From assembly GCF_019311235.1 (NCBI RefSeq), contig NZ_JAHWDF010000010.1, positions 1 to 64,000 of the forward strand: 64,000 bases of DNA, given 5' to 3'. Under the pieces are notes generated by a model, which was not told where the DNA came from, ran no database searches, and worked only from the letters and a program-made list of their open reading frames with translations. The position numbers were made by a program, and so were the translations under genes. Position 1 is the stretch's first letter, and each line of letters opens with the position of its first letter. This DNA comes from Mesonia aestuariivivens (GTDB lineage: Bacteria > Bacteroidota > Bacteroidia > Flavobacteriales > Flavobacteriaceae). Positions 8,452-17,880 of this stretch are shown one piece after another.

Positions 8452-9237
8452 ATGAAAATCTATACGTTTATTATTTTCATCTTGATCACGCTTCAAGTGA
8501 AATCTCAAGAAATCACCACTAGCCTAGTAGAAAAAACGCCGTTTAATTTAGAACAATTTGTAGGGGTAGATAAGTTTAACAATTTCTACGGAATAAAGAA
8601 TAACACACTGTATAAGTTAGAGGGAGCTAAACACTATCAATTTGCAGATTTACAACTGGGAGAACTCACCTCGGTAGATTTATTAAACCCTTTAAAAATA
8701 ACACTGTTTTACAAAAATACCAATACCGTAGTTTTTGTAGACAATCGCTTAAATGAAATTAATCGAATTAACTTTACGACAATTTCTAATTTCAGAAATA
8801 TTGCTTTTGCCACTACAGGCAAAGATAAAAGTTTATGGATTTATAATATAGATGAACAACAACTAGAACTCTTTAATTATCATACTTCAAAAGCTATTTT
8901 ACATACCCAACCTATTAGTAACGAACTATTATCTCAAAAAAGTAATTATAATTTCTGCTGGTTATTGCAGCAAGAAAAGCTAGAATATTACAATAGCTAC
9001 GGAAGTTTTATGGGGAGTTACAAAGTTCCTAAAAACTTTAAATTTTCAGAACACAACCATCTTATTGTTGGTAAAACTGATGAGAAATGGTTGATCTTAA
9101 GAAAGAATCATTCTTCATTTGAAACCTTATCAGTTTCTCAAAATGCCGTTAAAGATTTTTATTTAAATAACGAAAACCTTTATATTTACGTCGATAATTT
9201 GATTTATCAATATCAACTTAACCTATCAAACGAATAA
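8452..9237 (+). CDS. Secreted propeller-like hypothetical protein
   Basis: A 261-residue protein with a clear signal peptide (MKIYTFIIFILITLQVKSQ). The mature chain is made of short repeated beta segments rich in aromatic and asparagine residues (FYGIKNNTLYKLEG, KDKSLWIYNIDEQQLELFN, NENLYIYVDNLIYQY), which suggests a beta-propeller-like fold. No enzymatic motif is visible. It starts 9 nt after the DUF6122 gene and ends 4 nt before the deoxynucleoside kinase. Conserved hypothetical; no function assigned. Confidence 0.75.
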   Translation: MKIYTFIIFILITLQVKSQEITTSLVEKTPFNLEQFVGVDKFNNFYGIKNNTLYKLEGAKHYQFADLQLGELTSVDLLNPLKITLFYKNTNTVVFVDNRLNEINRINFTTISNFRNIAFATTGKDKSLWIYNIDEQQLELFNYHTSKAILHTQPISNELLSQKSNYNFCWLLQQEKLEYYNSYGSFMGSYKVPKNFKFSEHNHLIVGKTDEKWLILRKNHSSFETLSVSQNAVKDFYLNNENLYIYVDNLIYQYQLNLSNE

Positions 9238-9241
9238 GCAT

Positions 9242-9856
9242 ATGCATGTTGCCATTGCTGGAAATATTGGTGCAGGAAAAACTACCTTAACCCAATTATT
9301 AGCTAAACATTATCAGTGGGAACCTCAATATGAGGATGTTTTAGAAAACCCTTATTTAGAAGATTTTTATAACCAAATGGAACGTTGGTCGTTCAACCTT
9401 CAGATTTATTTTCTAAACAGTAGGTTTCGTCAAATTCTAGAAATTAGAGAAAGTGGAAAGAGTATTATTCAAGACCGCACCATTTATGAAGATGCATTTA
9501 TTTTTGCTCCCAATCTTCATGCAATGGGCTTATTGACAAACAGAGATTTTGAAAATTATAAGTCATTGTTCGATTTAATGGAAAGTGTTACCAAACCTCC
9601 AGATCTGCTTATTTATTTGAGAAGCAGCATTCCTAATTTGGTGGCGCAAATTCAAAAAAGAGGTAGAGAGTATGAAAACTCCATCTCTATAGATTACCTA
9701 AGTAGATTAAACGAACGCTATGAAGCTTGGGCGCACGATTACAAAAAAGGAAATTTATTAATTATAGATGTAGATGATATTAATTTTGTAGATAATCCTG
9801 AAGATTTAGGGGAAATTATCAATAAGATTGACGGTGAACTACACGGATTGTTTTAA
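9242..9856 (+). CDS. Deoxynucleoside kinase
   Basis: A 204-residue cytosolic enzyme that phosphorylates deoxynucleosides for nucleotide salvage. The P-loop GNIGAGKTT spans residues 7-15, and a DR(T/S)IYEDAFIF box near 79-90 supplies the nucleoside-binding and catalytic residues of the dNK/dGK family. A lid-like KRGREYENSI stretch follows near 139-148. Length fits the bacterial family. It lies 4 nt after the propeller-like gene and directly abuts the next ATG. Which base it prefers cannot be read from the sequence. Confidence 0.9.
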   Translation: MHVAIAGNIGAGKTTLTQLLAKHYQWEPQYEDVLENPYLEDFYNQMERWSFNLQIYFLNSRFRQILEIRESGKSIIQDRTIYEDAFIFAPNLHAMGLLTNRDFENYKSLFDLMESVTKPPDLLIYLRSSIPNLVAQIQKRGREYENSISIDYLSRLNERYEAWAHDYKKGNLLIIDVDDINFVDNPEDLGEIINKIDGELHGLF

Positions 9857-10534
9857 ATGAAAATAAATATGGAATCTACTAAACTAAAAAGACCTAAACA
9901 TAAAGGCTCACCTCAACTTTTTAAAAATCCTATTTTAGAAAAGTTAACCCATACGCATATCTCCTTACCACTAATTATTTTTTCGGCAATTTCTGCTGCA
10001 TTAATTTATTATGGTATTATTGAAAAAGGATTTAAAACTCCAGAAATTATTTTGTTGTTTTTTGCAGGGCTGCTATTCTTCACTTTTGTAGAATATATGA
10101 TGCACCGTTATTTATACCATATTCCAGCAACATCGGAGCGCAAGCAAAAGATTTCTTACACCATGCACGGCGTACACCACGATTACCCAAAAGACAAATC
10201 TAGATTAGCCATGCCGCCCGTGCTTAGTTTAATTATAGCTACTGTACTTTTTATAGTTTACAGAGTGGTTTTAGGAGATTTTGTTTTTGGTTTTCTAGCA
10301 GGATTCTTAATTGGCTATGCTGGTTATTTAGCGGTTCACTATTCTGTACACGCTTTTAAGGTGCCCAATAACTTTTTAAAAGTACTATGGCATCATCATA
10401 GTATTCATCATTATCGCGAATCTGATAGGGCTTTTGGTGTTTCTTCAACCTTATGGGATCATATTTTCAGAACAATGCCTAGAAAAAATCCGTTAGGGAG
10501 AAGAGCTGCAACAGGAACAAGTATAGATGATTAA
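9857..10534 (+). CDS. Fatty acid hydroxylase / sterol desaturase superfamily protein
   Basis: A 225-residue integral membrane di-iron oxygenase. About four hydrophobic helices are interrupted by the eight-histidine signature: HRYLYH near 82-87, HGVHHDYP near 103-110, and HHHSIHHY near 178-185. This spacing is typical of fatty acid 2-hydroxylases acting on sphingolipid or lipid-A-type acyl chains. The ATG follows the kinase stop without a gap; a second ATG four codons in is an alternative. The 3' end overlaps the convergent App1-type gene by 4 nt. The substrate is not determined. Confidence 0.87.
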   Translation: MKINMESTKLKRPKHKGSPQLFKNPILEKLTHTHISLPLIIFSAISAALIYYGIIEKGFKTPEIILLFFAGLLFFTFVEYMMHRYLYHIPATSERKQKISYTMHGVHHDYPKDKSRLAMPPVLSLIIATVLFIVYRVVLGDFVFGFLAGFLIGYAGYLAVHYSVHAFKVPNNFLKVLWHHHSIHHYRESDRAFGVSSTLWDHIFRTMPRKNPLGRRAATGTSIDD

Positions 10535-11568
10535 ATAATATAACCATTTTCACGTGCGTGTTGTGTTGCTTCTTCCGAATTATGCACCATAAGCACCGGG
10601 GTGGTTTCAAAATTATCAATAATACCTTTTACACGCTGCATTTGCTTCTTATGATTTACACTTCTTAGGTAAATACATAAAATTCTATCTGCAAACTGTG
10701 CCGCTATATCTGTATAAATAGAAGCATCGTGTTCGCCACTGTCTCCAATTAAAATAAAATTTAAATGCGGATAATTGTTTAAAATATTTATAATTTGTCG
10801 TTGCTTGTGTGGTTTTTCTGGTTTTAGAGTAGTGTCAAAAGGTCCGTGTATATTTCTTAACAAAATAGGCCCCTTAGGAAAGTGATTGTGATCTAAGAAC
10901 AGCTTTAAATATTCATACAAATTCCACGGACTGTTACTGATATAAAACATTGGGTTTTTCGAACTTTCTTGCAAGCCTACTGCCAATTTTTGATAAAGCT
11001 CTGGAGCACCTTTTAGCGGTATTCTTTTATAAGCATTAGTAAACAACGAGTTTTTTAATAAACGCCATTTTAAAAAAGAAGTTACTCCCGTATGCAAAAT
11101 AGTGTCGTCTATATCACTAATCACTCCAAATTCAGCTTTCTTATCGGGTACTAACAGCTCTCCTTTAAATGGGTTAGCTATTAACTTAGTTTTCGCAAAA
11201 AGCTGTCCTTTATAAAATAATTTAACGTCTAACCAGCCATCTTTGTCGGCGTATTCTGCTAGATCTTCATTTAATTTTTTATCAAATAAAAAATAGCCTT
11301 CTTTATTGGTTTGAGTAACAAACTCTTGTTTATTGGGAAGTTGTAATAAAATTTTCTCTTCCGGAATTTCAAAACTATCAAACTGCTTATAAGTATTTTT
11401 TACAGTTTTAAAAAAGTTTTGTTCTTGTTCAATCTTAAGGGGTTCGTTATCTAATAAACGACCGTAAACATATAAATGATGTGGGGTGGCATAACTACGA
11501 TAAGGCATTATTAAAATTTGTTCATAATTTTTATATCGCCCAAGTAGTTTTTTTATCCTTCTAATCAT
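10531..11568 (-). CDS. App1-type phosphatidate phosphatase domain protein
   Basis: A 345-residue protein of the App1/DUF2183 HAD-like family, known in fungi to dephosphorylate phosphatidate. The DxDxT catalytic motif is visible as D152-I-D154-D-T (SDIDDTILHTG), with SNSPWNLY near 217 and the acidic motif IGDSGEHD near 274-281. The N-terminal 140 residues form a beta-rich region. No signal peptide or membrane segment is evident. It converges on the fatty acid hydroxylase gene with a 4-nt overlap and no terminator between them, so antisense interference is possible. Bacterial substrates remain unproven. Confidence 0.85.
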   Translation of the reverse strand: MIRRIKKLLGRYKNYEQILIMPYRSYATPHHLYVYGRLLDNEPLKIEQEQNFFKTVKNTYKQFDSFEIPEEKILLQLPNKQEFVTQTNKEGYFLFDKKLNEDLAEYADKDGWLDVKLFYKGQLFAKTKLIANPFKGELLVPDKKAEFGVISDIDDTILHTGVTSFLKWRLLKNSLFTNAYKRIPLKGAPELYQKLAVGLQESSKNPMFYISNSPWNLYEYLKLFLDHNHFPKGPILLRNIHGPFDTTLKPEKPHKQRQIINILNNYPHLNFILIGDSGEHDASIYTDIAAQFADRILCIYLRSVNHKKQMQRVKGIIDNFETTPVLMVHNSEEATQHARENGYII

Positions 11569-11663
11569 TCATTTATTTTTGGATTTGAAAGGTAAAGATT
11601 TTATCAACGATTTCTATAAACTTAGAGTTTCTTTAAGAGTATTTTTAATTTGAAACAGGGTAT

Positions 11664-11696
11664 AAAAAAAGCGATTCTTTACGAACCGCTTTTTAT
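11664..11696 (-). terminator. Terminator downstream of ppa
   Basis: AAAAGCG-ATTC and GAA-CCGCTTTT arms around TTTAC form a hairpin; on the minus strand it ends in a T run (A run at 11664-11670 on the plus strand). Confidence 0.75.
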
Positions 11697-11716
11697 TATT
11701 TTATAATTAGCTAAAA

Positions 11717-12226
11717 TTACTTAATGCTTACTTCTTGCATTGGCACATCACTATCTTTAAATCTAGCAATACATTGTTCTACAATATCTTTAGCTTCTTT
11801 CGCGTCTCCCCAATCTCCTACATCTACTTTCTTTTCTTCTAAATCTTTATAAACACGGAAGAAATGTTCTATCTCTTTAATTAGGTGAGGGTTTAAACCA
11901 CTAAGGTCATCTACTTTATTAGCAATAGGGTCACTTACTGGTACACAGATAATTTTTTCATCAGGACCTTTTTCATCTGCCATATGAAAAACACCAATAG
12001 GCTTTACTTCTATCACACAACCAGGAAATGTAGGTTCGGTTACTAAAACTAAAACATCTAACGGATCACCATCTAACGCTAAAGTTTCTGGCACAAAACC
12101 ATAATCTGCAGGATACATCATAGATGAAAAAATCATTCTATCGTATCTAATTTTTTTTAGCTCAAAATCATATTCATATTTATTTCGGCTTCCTTTCGGT
12201 ATCTCTATTAAAACATCAAACGTCAT
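11717..12226 (-). CDS. ppa: Inorganic pyrophosphatase, family I, cytosolic
   Basis: A 169-residue enzyme hydrolysing pyrophosphate to two phosphates, pulling biosynthetic reactions forward. The family I signature is intact as D52-G-D54-P-L-D57-V. EIPKGSRNKYEYD supplies active-site residues near 8-20 and DWGDAKEAK lies near 138-146. There is no signal peptide, in contrast to the lipoprotein homologue at 48.1 kb. A perfect -7 promoter box lies about 50 nt upstream and a terminator follows, so it is transcribed alone. Confidence 0.96.
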   Translation of the reverse strand: MTFDVLIEIPKGSRNKYEYDFELKKIRYDRMIFSSMMYPADYGFVPETLALDGDPLDVLVLVTEPTFPGCVIEVKPIGVFHMADEKGPDEKIICVPVSDPIANKVDDLSGLNPHLIKEIEHFFRVYKDLEEKKVDVGDWGDAKEAKDIVEQCIARFKDSDVPMQEVSIK

Positions 12227-12276
12227 TGTAAAAAATATTATCTGTTAATCTTATTAGTTAAATTTAAACAAGACTG

Positions 12277-12284
12277 CAAATTTA
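12277..12284 (-). promoter_or_regulatory. -7 box of ppa promoter
   Basis: TAAATTTG on the minus strand, a perfect TAnnTTTG match about 50 nt upstream of the ppa ATG. Confidence 0.6.
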
Positions 12285-12312
12285 ACAAATGTCGCGCTTA
12301 TTAACTACGTTT

Positions 12313-14808
12313 TTAGAAATAAAAACCAAAAGATCCCGTCACACCAAATTTTCTAGCCCCTGGATTTTCAAAATAATTTCCTCTAAAGTGAAAGTCTAGT
12401 CTAAATACTCTAAAAATATTACCTACTCCTACACTATAGGACCAATAAGGTTTATCACTAGGCGCCATTAAAACAGGATTAGAATAAGAGGCATTAAGTG
12501 CTTGATTACTGTCAGATATGGTTCCGCTTACAGCTCTTACCGCAACAATTTCTCGTAAATTTAAATCTCTTAACAATGGTATTCTACCAAAAAATCTTCC
12601 GTTAAAATTATGCTCTATATGTATACTGGTATAGGTGTCTGTCACAAATTCATAAAAATCTAATAATGGATAAGAACCATAAATAGAAAAAAGCGTTTGA
12701 TTACCAGGGACAACATTGAGAAGACCTAAAGGCACATCTCCAAAGGTTTTTCCTGCTTCGATAGTCGTGGTGAGTTTACCCACACCTCCCAATTGCCAAG
12801 GATGCCTATAATAAAACTGAAGTCTTTCGTATTCAAAATCACTATTGAATACATCTTTAACTCCTACCCCATAATTTAAAAACAAGCGTGGAAAATCTCC
12901 TTCGTTAATTAGGATACGTTCTACCCCATAACCCGTAGTTTTCCTTCCTGGCGAGTAGGTAATCATGGTAGAAATTTCAGTTTGCTTAATTTCTGAAGCT
13001 GTTTCTGTTCGCGCTTCATTGGTGTAGTAATCTAAACTAAATTGATCTGAAGCAGATTGTAAGGTTCTAAAAGAACCGCCTACACGAACTTCTAAATTTT
13101 TCAAGGGCTCTATTTCTAAAGCTAAAGTGCTTAAATTTATATCGGTAAGACTCGTATTAGAGCCTACTGTAATTAAAGAAGAAGAAGCTAAACTACGACC
13201 TAAGACATCGTTAGTGTTGGTTAAACTGGCTCCTAATTGCTCTATATCTCTACGATTACCTCCACTTAAAATTAATCTTGAGCGTTCATCTACCAACAAC
13301 TTACCTGCCAAACCATACTTAAACTTGTTGTCTTTAAAACCATAAGCCGTATACCCCTCAATTCGCCAAGGGTCATTTCTTCCAAAATAAGTTCTCCCTC
13401 CAGCACGTACTCTAATGCCTTCAACATCATTATAACCGAAAGTTGAAAATATAGGCCCGAAGTCAAAATTATCAAATTCTACATAGCCTGATGCTAAAAT
13501 AGATCCTATATTATATAAGCGCTGGAATGCTCTAACTGTTTTAAGTGTATCTAACATATCGTACACTTTACGCTCATCTTTATTTAGTGCTTCTAACCTA
13601 TTCTGTTCCCAAAAGGTACTATCACGGTGATAAACCTGATCTATATATTGCTCTCGATTATTATTATAAAACGCTTCTCCCTTATCTATATTAAAACTAT
13701 ACTCATCATAAAGTGTAGTACGCTTACCATACACACCCCTAGCATCTTCTTTTTTTTGAAATGAAAAATCTGACATAAAATGATCTCGGGTAATGAGAAA
13801 AATTGAATCATTTAATACTTCAAAATCTTGTTCGATATAGATATCTCTAATCCAATTAATATTAGCGCTTTTGGTAGCTGCTAATTTTATTCTCTTTATT
13901 GCCCAAGTGGTATCATTTACCCAAAAATCACCTTTAAATGTAAGTTCGTTTTTATGTCTTGGGTAATAAACAATTTTATAACACCATTTATTATCTATAT
14001 AACTACTATCGGCCAATACATAATTATAAACACCAACGCCTGTAGTAGACAGAGGGCTTACAAAACTTTTATCAAAGAATTTCAGGTAATTATCATATAC
14101 ATTATACTCTTTATATAAGTCTTTAATGAAGGCAATTAAGGTTTGGTTATCACTAAAACCAGAATTTTTATTTCCTATAAGGGTTTCTTTCTTTTGATTG
14201 GTTTCATTATTACCATAAACTCTAGAAACTGCTTCATTTATAAAAATGGGCAGGTAGGTTTTTCCGGTAATATTATTGGTATCGGTTTCTTCAAAAATAA
14301 ACTCCATACCTTTAAAAATACGACTATTAATTAAAGAGCTGTCTATCGTATTTAAATCAAACTCTTGCTTTTCGTATTTTTTATACTGGTATTGATCAAA
14401 CATGTAAATACCATTGTCTCTTTTATTTTCCCAGATTTTTTTTAAGATATCTATCGCTGGGTTATTTTTTTTTGAAGTTTTACCTTGATAAATAACGACT
14501 TCATCTAATGCACTAGCTTCCTCTTCTAAGATGATTTTTATATCATAGGTGACAGATTTCTGAAGGTCTAAAGAGGTAGATTTAAAACCTACAAATGAAA
14601 TTTGAAGAGAAGTGTAGTTATTTTCAGATTCTAAATAAAAACTACCATCATCATTGGTGATAGTACCTACAGAAGAGTTTGTAAAAATAACGTTCGCAAA
14701 CGGAACGGGGCTGCCGCTTTCATCATTCACCACACCACTAACTTTGGTCTGTGAAAATACAGAAAGAACACTAAAAAGGCTTAAACAAAGTAGGTAAACA
14801 TATCTCAT
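12313..14808 (-). CDS. DUF5686 outer-membrane protein with carboxypeptidase-like regulatory domain
   Basis: An 831-residue outer-membrane protein. Signal peptide MRYVYLLCLSLFSVLSVFSQ is followed by a carboxypeptidase D regulatory-like domain (about 22-108; VSGVVNDESGSPVPFANVIF). A long DUF5686 region comes next and its C-terminal half is a barrel of alternating strands ending VTGSFGFYF. Family members are common in Bacteroidota and of unknown function; the N-terminal domain is the one seen in SusC-type receptors, but no TonB plug or SusD partner is present. A pdhB terminator separates it from pdhB, so it may depend on read-through or its own promoter; no clear -7 box was seen in the short spacer. 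Confidence 0.85.
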   Translation of the reverse strand: MRYVYLLCLSLFSVLSVFSQTKVSGVVNDESGSPVPFANVIFTNSSVGTITNDDGSFYLESENNYTSLQISFVGFKSTSLDLQKSVTYDIKIILEEEASALDEVVIYQGKTSKKNNPAIDILKKIWENKRDNGIYMFDQYQYKKYEKQEFDLNTIDSSLINSRIFKGMEFIFEETDTNNITGKTYLPIFINEAVSRVYGNNETNQKKETLIGNKNSGFSDNQTLIAFIKDLYKEYNVYDNYLKFFDKSFVSPLSTTGVGVYNYVLADSSYIDNKWCYKIVYYPRHKNELTFKGDFWVNDTTWAIKRIKLAATKSANINWIRDIYIEQDFEVLNDSIFLITRDHFMSDFSFQKKEDARGVYGKRTTLYDEYSFNIDKGEAFYNNNREQYIDQVYHRDSTFWEQNRLEALNKDERKVYDMLDTLKTVRAFQRLYNIGSILASGYVEFDNFDFGPIFSTFGYNDVEGIRVRAGGRTYFGRNDPWRIEGYTAYGFKDNKFKYGLAGKLLVDERSRLILSGGNRRDIEQLGASLTNTNDVLGRSLASSSLITVGSNTSLTDINLSTLALEIEPLKNLEVRVGGSFRTLQSASDQFSLDYYTNEARTETASEIKQTEISTMITYSPGRKTTGYGVERILINEGDFPRLFLNYGVGVKDVFNSDFEYERLQFYYRHPWQLGGVGKLTTTIEAGKTFGDVPLGLLNVVPGNQTLFSIYGSYPLLDFYEFVTDTYTSIHIEHNFNGRFFGRIPLLRDLNLREIVAVRAVSGTISDSNQALNASYSNPVLMAPSDKPYWSYSVGVGNIFRVFRLDFHFRGNYFENPGARKFGVTGSFGFYF

Positions 14809-14810
14809 AT

Positions 14811-14848
14811 AAAATAAAAAACTTCATCTCCTGGGCAGGAGATGAAGT
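14811..14848 (-). terminator. Terminator of pdhB
   Basis: Perfect 12-bp stem ACTTCATCTCCT / AGGAGATGAAGT with GGGC loop (14821-14848), followed on the minus strand by a T-rich run. Confidence 0.9.
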
Positions 14849-14868
14849 GGTAAATATAAGTGTATAAT

Positions 14869-15852
14869 TTACTTATACATAACTTTTTTAACAGCTTTAA
14901 CAACATCATTGCTATTAGGCAACCATTCTTTCAGCAATTCTGGAGAATATGGTGCTGGAGTGTCTGCTGTATTTATCTTAATTATCGGCGCATCTAAGAA
15001 ATCAAATGCTTGCTCTTGTACTCTATAAGTTATTTCTGTAGAAACATTACCAAAAGGCCAAGCTTCTTCTAAAATTACTAATCTATTAGTTTTCTTGATA
15101 GATTTAATAATCGCATCATAATCTAATGGACGTACCGTTCTTAAATCTATTATTTCTGCAGAGATGTTTTCTTTCGCTAATTCATCAGCAGCTTTATAAG
15201 CTTCTTTGATAATTTTACCAAAAGAAACAATGGTCACATCAGAACCTTCTCTTTTAATATCTGCTTTTCCAATTGGGATCACCACATCTTCGTCGGCTTC
15301 TGGCACTTCGCCTTTATCACCATACATCTGCTCACTTTCCATAAAAATTACAGGATCGTCATCACGAATAGCGGCTTTTAACAAACCTTTTGCGTCTGCA
15401 GGATTAGAAGGGACAATCACTTTTAAGCCAGGGCAGTTTGCATACCAACTTTCAAAAGCTTGAGAGTGCGTAGCTCCTAATTGACCTGCGGAAGCTGTTG
15501 GGCCTCTAAATACAATTGGACAATTAAATTGCCCACCAGACATTTGTCTAATTTTAGCTGCATTGTTAATAATTTGATCGATACCTACCAAACTAAAGTT
15601 AAAGGTCATGTATTCTATAATTGGTCTCGCACCAGTCATTGTAGATCCCACACCAATACCACTAAAGCCAGCTTCAGCAATTGGTGTATCGATTACACGT
15701 TCTGGACCAAACTCGTCCAACATTCCTTTAGAAGCTTTATAAGCTCCGTTATATTCAGCAACCTCTTCACCCATCAAATACACCGCTTCATCACGACGCA
15801 TTTCCTCACTCATTGCCTCAGCTACTGCTTCTCTAAATTGAATTGTTCTCAT
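14869..15852 (-). CDS. pdhB: Pyruvate dehydrogenase E1 component, beta subunit
   Basis: A 327-residue subunit of the E1 heterotetramer that decarboxylates pyruvate with thiamine diphosphate and feeds acetyl-CoA synthesis. Recognisable blocks are VYLMGEEVAEYNGAYK near 24-39, RVIDTPIAEAGFSGIGVG near 53-70, and RGPTASAGQLGATHSQAFE near 117-135. The C-terminal transketolase domain carries IDLRTVRPLD and EEAWPFGNVSTEI. Length matches the family. The E1 alpha and E2 genes are not adjacent in this window. A consensus -7 box lies 28 nt upstream of the start. Confidence 0.95.
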   Translation of the reverse strand: MRTIQFREAVAEAMSEEMRRDEAVYLMGEEVAEYNGAYKASKGMLDEFGPERVIDTPIAEAGFSGIGVGSTMTGARPIIEYMTFNFSLVGIDQIINNAAKIRQMSGGQFNCPIVFRGPTASAGQLGATHSQAFESWYANCPGLKVIVPSNPADAKGLLKAAIRDDDPVIFMESEQMYGDKGEVPEADEDVVIPIGKADIKREGSDVTIVSFGKIIKEAYKAADELAKENISAEIIDLRTVRPLDYDAIIKSIKKTNRLVILEEAWPFGNVSTEITYRVQEQAFDFLDAPIIKINTADTPAPYSPELLKEWLPNSNDVVKAVKKVMYK

Positions 15853-15879
15853 TATTATTCGGCTATATTTTACAATTCA

Positions 15880-15887
15880 CAAAAATA
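15880..15887 (-). promoter_or_regulatory. -7 box of pdhB promoter
   Basis: TATTTTTG on the minus strand, a perfect TAnnTTTG match 28 nt before the pdhB start. Confidence 0.6.
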
Positions 15888-16023
15888 AGGAATACAGTTG
15901 CAAAACCTATAGAAAATCAAAGAAAAAAAATATTATGCAAGCATAGTATTTTATTATGAAATTCATTATATTCGCAATAAACAATTTTATAAATCTAATT
16001 TTTAAACATAAAATACTACGAAA

Positions 16024-16770
16024 ATGAAAATATTAGTCTGTATAAGTCACGTTCCAGACACTACTTCTAAAATTAACTTTACAGAAGGGGATACCAAATT
16101 TGATACGAACGGAGTTCAATTTGTAATTAATCCTAACGATGAGTTTGGTTTAACTCGTGCCATGTGGTTTAAAGAAAAGCAAGGCGCATCTGTAGATGTA
16201 GTAAATGTAGGAGAAGCAGATACAGAACCTACACTTAGAAAAGCATTAGCCATTGGTGCAGATAATGCCATTAGAGTGAACACTCCTGCCAAAGATGGTT
16301 TTCAAGTCGCAAAAGAATTAGCAAAAGTTGCACAAGACGGTGGTTATGATTTAATTATTGCAGGGAGAGAATCTATAGATTACAATGGAGGAATGGTACC
16401 AGGTATGCTTGCTAAATTAATGAAAGCTAATTTTGTAAATACCTGTGTTAGTTTAGAGGTTGAAGGAGATAAAGCTACAGCAATTAGAGAAATTGACGGT
16501 GGTAAAGAAACCCTAACGACAGAACTTCCTTTAGTTATTGGAGGGCAAAAAGGTCTCGTGGAAGAAAGTGATCTTAAAATACCTAACATGCGTGGAATTA
16601 TGATGGCCCGTAAAAAACCATTAAATGTAGTTGAACCTCTGGGTGCTGATGAAAAAACCTCAGCCAATAAATTTGAAAAACCTGCTCCTAAAGGAGAGGT
16701 TAAACTTATCGATAAAGACAATTTAGATGAATTGATTAACCTTCTACATAATGAAGCAAAAGCAATTTAA
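16024..16770 (+). CDS. etfB: Electron transfer flavoprotein, beta subunit
   Basis: A 248-residue subunit of the FAD/AMP-binding heterodimer that accepts electrons from acyl-CoA dehydrogenases and passes them to the respiratory chain. Family motifs: MKILVCISHVPDT at the start, FVINPNDEFGLTRA near 38-51, IAGRESIDYNGGMVPGMLA near 114-132, and the C-terminal NMRGIMMARKKPL near 191-203. Length is normal. etfA follows after 41 nt. A weak promoter-like TATATTCG lies at 15967-15974, one base from the -7 consensus. Confidence 0.96.
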   Translation: MKILVCISHVPDTTSKINFTEGDTKFDTNGVQFVINPNDEFGLTRAMWFKEKQGASVDVVNVGEADTEPTLRKALAIGADNAIRVNTPAKDGFQVAKELAKVAQDGGYDLIIAGRESIDYNGGMVPGMLAKLMKANFVNTCVSLEVEGDKATAIREIDGGKETLTTELPLVIGGQKGLVEESDLKIPNMRGIMMARKKPLNVVEPLGADEKTSANKFEKPAPKGEVKLIDKDNLDELINLLHNEAKAI

Positions 16771-16811
16771 AAGAATTTCAAATTAGTCGAATTAAATAAA
16801 AAAAGAAAACT

Positions 16812-17780
16812 ATGTCAGTTTTAGTATATATAGAATCAGAAAACGGAAAATTTAAAAAAGCCTCTTACGAGTCTGCATCTTACGCAAAAGGTGTTGCAGA
16901 TCAATTAGGCACATCTGTTACCGCTATCACCATTAATGCAGATGATCACGAAAGTTTATCAAAATACGGTGTCAATAAAGTATTACAAGTAAAAAACGAC
17001 CAACTTTCTAAATTTAATGCAGATGCTTATGCAGATGTTATTTCACAAGCTGCAAAAAGCGAAGACGCCAAAGTTGTAGTGCTTGGGCAAACTGCTAATG
17101 ATAAATATGTAGCGCCTATTATCGCTGTAAACCTAGAAGCAGGTTACGCTTCTAACGTTGTTGCTCTGCCAGAAAGCTTTTCCCCTTTTACAGTAAAAAG
17201 AAATGCGTTTACCAATAAAGCATTTAATTTCACTTCTATTAACAGCGAAATAAAAGTATTAGGAATTGCTAAAAACGCTTACGGATTAAAAGAAAACGAA
17301 ACTACTGCTACTATAGAAGAATTCTCTCCAAGCTTAGAAGCTAGTGACTTTTCTGTACATGTAGCCTCTGTAGATAAAGCTACAGATAAAGTAACCATTG
17401 CCGATGCAGAAATTGTAGTTTCTGCTGGTCGTGGACTCAAAGGACCTGAAAATTGGGATATGATTGAGAACCTTGCAACTACATTGGGAGCTGCAACGGC
17501 ATGCTCTAAACCTGTAAGTGACATGGGATGGAGACCCCACGGCGAACACGTAGGGCAAACAGGCAAACCCGTAGCCGCAAATCTTTACATTGCTATTGGT
17601 ATTTCTGGTGCTATTCAACATTTAGCGGGAATTAATGCCTCTAAATATAAAGTTGTCATCAATAATGACCCAGAAGCACCTTTCTTTAAAGCCGCAGATT
17701 ACGGCATAGTAGGCGATGCTTTTGAGATCGTTCCGCAACTCAATGAAAAATTAAAAGAATTTAAAGCAAATAACGCGTAA
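16812..17780 (+). CDS. etfA: Electron transfer flavoprotein, alpha subunit
   Basis: A 322-residue partner of EtfB. The FAD domain is clear in the C-terminal half: VSAGRGLKGPENW near 201-213, the SKPVSDMGWRPHGEHVGQTG block near 235-254, IAIGISGAIQHLAG near 259-272, and the closing NNDPEAPFFKAADYGIVGD near 282-300. Length and order match the family. A strong terminator follows 30 nt after the stop, so etfBA is a two-gene operon. Confidence 0.96.
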   Translation: MSVLVYIESENGKFKKASYESASYAKGVADQLGTSVTAITINADDHESLSKYGVNKVLQVKNDQLSKFNADAYADVISQAAKSEDAKVVVLGQTANDKYVAPIIAVNLEAGYASNVVALPESFSPFTVKRNAFTNKAFNFTSINSEIKVLGIAKNAYGLKENETTATIEEFSPSLEASDFSVHVASVDKATDKVTIADAEIVVSAGRGLKGPENWDMIENLATTLGAATACSKPVSDMGWRPHGEHVGQTGKPVAANLYIAIGISGAIQHLAGINASKYKVVINNDPEAPFFKAADYGIVGDAFEIVPQLNEKLKEFKANNA

Positions 17781-17810
17781 TTTTTTATAAATTGTGCCCC
17801 TCAAATTAGG

Positions 17811-17853
17811 GCGACCTAAATAACGAAAAGCTCTTATTTAGGTCGCTTTTTTA
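17811..17853 (+). terminator. Terminator of etfBA
   Basis: 13-bp perfect stem GCGACCTAAATAA (17811-17823) / TTATTTAGGTCGC (17834-17846), then TTTTTT. Confidence 0.93.
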
Positions 17854-17880
17854 TTTTATCTATTTTGATTAATTTGTAGT

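Noticed and set aside
15481-15888. A 135-codon open frame antisense to pdhB
   Set aside because: It lies entirely over pdhB and its promoter, has no signal peptide or motif, and its Ser/Thr/His-rich composition is what an antisense frame of pdhB codons would give.
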